64,000 nucleotides of DNA from Tubiluchus corallicola (Eukaryota; Priapulida; Priapulimorpha; Priapulimorphida; Tubiluchidae): positions 62,001 to 126,000 of the forward strand of contig JAQGDQ010000317.1 of NCBI GenBank assembly GCA_030141605.1. Direction: 5' to 3'. The translations under genes were made by a program, and so were the position numbers. Numbering within the stretch: position 1 is the first letter of the stretch; the number at the start of each line of letters is the position of its first letter. A model generated the notes under the pieces. It was not told where the DNA came from. It did no database searches and saw only the letters and a program-made list of their open reading frames with translations. Positions 61,492 through 64,000 of the stretch are shown piece by piece.

Positions 61492-64000
61492 CATTTCTCA
61501 ATCATTTTTATTGCTAAATGATTCAACTCAAGCGTCAACTAGTTATCATCACCATGATATACTCACTATATGTCACATACATTACATTTTTGTTAATGCT
61601 GTATATTTCTGTGCTGTTATGTTAAACTTAAAAAGTTTTTGTTCTGTTTTTGAAAAAATGTCATCTTCAGATATGTTATAGTCCATTTGTATTATTGAAG
61701 TATGTATTGTTGCCATCACCAGTTACTGATTTTCGTAAAAAAAGCTCCATAGTCATATTAATTATGTATGACTATGTGGCTTAGATATAGTATTTACATG
61801 GGGGGGCAAACAATTTATGCTAGATACTATCTGCATCAAGCCCAAATTAACAATAATGTAAAATCAGTGACATTGAAAACCGAAAAGCATATTTTTTAGT
61901 AGTCCTTACTAGCTGCCACATTATCCTTTTGGCACTAATGAAGGTCGATTCGCCAGAATATAGCTCGTGGACATGTAGATATGAACTATTTTTATCACAT
62001 TCAGCCAGTGAATTGTTTATAGCAAAATTAGGCATTGCAAAAGTAAATAAGCTGTAAATGCTAATTACTTTGTGATAAGAGCATGCAGCAAATTGTTTCA
62101 ATTCCTGCTAAATTTTGCTTTAATTTTTGTTTTTGCAAATATTTAAAAGACCTCTGCAGTTACAGGTGTGCTTACTTTTCAAGTTCAGTAAAAGGACAAA
62201 GTTAAAGCTTCCCCAAGTAGTAAAATCTCTATGCTCTAGATTCCCTACAGAAATCAGACTTCATCCAAGATGCATCTAGAGAGTAGAAACCTTTACTTCT
62301 CTTACTGCCCGAAATAAAGCTTCATCCAAGATGTGTCTAGAGTACAGACCTTTACCGACCTTTACCGACCTTTACCTCTCTTGTTGCTTCATTAAATATG
62401 AATATTTTGGGTTTAGCCCGATGCGATGCTATGGCCAGTATTAAATAGCCCAGGAATTCCAAGAACTGCGTGTATACAACACTATCCCAAACTTGCAAGC
62501 ATTGCATCTCTTCATCCGGAGTTAATTCATGAAATAACAAGTCATTCCATTAGATCTGTAAACATAAACTGGTGAATGCTACCTGATTGACATCGTCAGT
62601 AGTCAGTAACAGTGGCTCATACTTTAGTTGACAAAATACATGAAGTTCTTTTTTTATTTTAGTGAAACAACAGCTTAGAACATCTTGGTCTGTCATTGTC
62701 ACTAGATGCACTGCTAATGATAAAATGAAAATAATACAATTAGGACGCTATTTGTATCTTACGATGCTACACTTTTATACAACTATCATGAAAACCTCCA
62801 TACAGTAGTAGTCAAAATTTATTTTTCTCCCAAAGTTTCATAAATCACATTATCTGTAAAATTGCAATAATCTTTTATCAATTAACAAGTCAATAAAATT
62901 TCTGAAAATATGCTCAGTAATCTGAAAATAGAAGAAATCCGACAAAATCAATTTCATGGAGCTTCTAAACAGAATACAGTGTTACTAATATAAGAAAACA
63001 TGCTACATTATCATATAGATAAGAATAATAAACATAGCTGCCATAATGCTAACAATCTAAAATATTAAGTACATTTATCATCATTCTAAATTTAACAAAG
63101 GATTATTTAGTAAAGAAATAAATAAACGCCAAGCAGGTTTAATAACTAAATACTACATTTTTTCAAATTACTATTGTACACACTAGTTAAAATTTACATG
63201 AAGCAATTTTTATTTCTAAAATTTGACAATTAGTAAAATATATCTGCCTTGGTGACACATTTGCAGCATTTTCTGGTAATATTGTACATCATAATTTACA
63301 TTAACTGCAAAATTTGTAACAGTTGTTTGAACACTTGTAATAAACTACAAATCTTGCATATCTCTTGAAGCATAATTCTGGCACATTCTTGCACCAATTT
63401 TCACAACCTCATCAATGGTGACATCTACCCATACACGACTGAAGTTATACATTTTCTAAAATATTCAATCATCCTGTTGTTATTTCAGCTTCACGACATG
63501 GTACGGTTTCATTCCATTTCAAATTTCAGTTACAATTATTACAGTCCCCTAGTTTTTAAAATTGTTTAACTTTCAACTGAAACAGAATGTTGTAATGGTG
63601 ACTTTTCAGTTGCGGATCGGCTAAGCTGTTACAAAGTGTAAGAAGTAGTGTAAATGCTAGAATTTATATTTTACTCCAAATTAATAAACACCTACTAGAG
63701 CTAATAAAAATTAAATGCATAGTTTTTACACTAGGGTACAGTACTGATTCATAACAAATAGTAATATGTCTAACCACAAATATATGCTGTTCTTAAGTAG
63801 TCAACAATCATTAGGCATTTCTGCACTTGGACGCTAATTCGATGTGGAACATGGGACGGAAGAAATTTGTCTACACACTATTAGAAAAACAAACATTTAA
63901 GGCACCAAATGCTTTTTTGTTGGACGGCATAATAAAGAATGAAAAAACTTTTTGGAGTTAATTTTATCACTCAACAGTTGAGAGGAAGGCTGCAAGGTGG
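61492..64000. other. RAP1 3' UTR and downstream; no gene seen
   Basis: No convincing coding frame to the right edge. An AATAAA at 62311-62316 is a distant candidate polyadenylation signal for RAP1. Short minus-strand frames (61847-62101, 62352-62540) have no recognisable motif. Confidence 0.4.
62262..62385. repeat. Small tandem duplication plus 10-bp triplet repeat
   Basis: CTTCATCCAAGATGCATCTAG and CTTCATCCAAGATGTGTCTAG mark two copies of a unit of about 60 bp (the shared run is shorter); the second ends in GACCTTTACC repeated three times. Confidence 0.7.

Overview
This is animal nuclear DNA: AT-rich, with genes split by GT-AG introns, many transposon remnants, and orthologues of animal-type proteins (WDR81, NEK2, shelterin RAP1). 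Nothing bacterial or viral is visible. The lineage is probably an invertebrate, because several genes are diverged from their vertebrate relatives and the repeats are mostly CR1/Jockey-like LINEs and pogo/hAT-like MITEs. I cannot name the phylum. All exon models were assembled by eye from splice sites, reading phase and remembered family sequence.

Layout. 1-7.2 kb: minus-strand WDR81, 5' two thirds; its WD40 C-terminus lies beyond the left edge. 9.6-24.0 kb: a repeat-rich block with three decayed LINE reverse transcriptases and a very large inverted repeat (arms about 11.17-13.2 and 18.87-21.67 kb). The inverted repeat encloses one intact gene, a minus-strand sphingosine kinase whose coding region is a single exon. 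24.2-31.4 kb: complete nine-exon NEK2 kinase on the plus strand, with pogo-like MITEs in its introns. 33.7-35.3 kb: a minus-strand transcription unit that appears to encode two different small single-pass membrane proteins in series, the second resembling complex I subunit NDUFB1. 35.7-38.1 kb: DNA-transposon relics. 40.3-42.1 kb: intronless GMC oxidoreductase, minus strand. 42.7-45.6 kb: two more TIR-bounded elements. 46.1-61.5 kb: eleven-exon RAP1/TERF2IP homologue (BRCT plus Myb), plus strand, with a hAT-like MITE, a long palindrome and a 115-bp tandem repeat in its introns. 61.5-64 kb: no gene seen.

The genes do not form a pathway. They cover endolysosomal traffic (WDR81), sphingolipid signalling (SPHK), centrosome cycle (NEK2), mitochondrial membrane proteins, FAD-dependent oxidation (GMC) and telomere protection (RAP1). 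The observations most worth following are the apparent dicistronic pair of mitochondrial-type microproteins, the RAP1 homologue without a recognisable RCT domain (GC-AG intron and duplicated acidic mini-exons), the AUG-stop element 2 nt before the sphingosine kinase start, and the inverted repeat around that gene.
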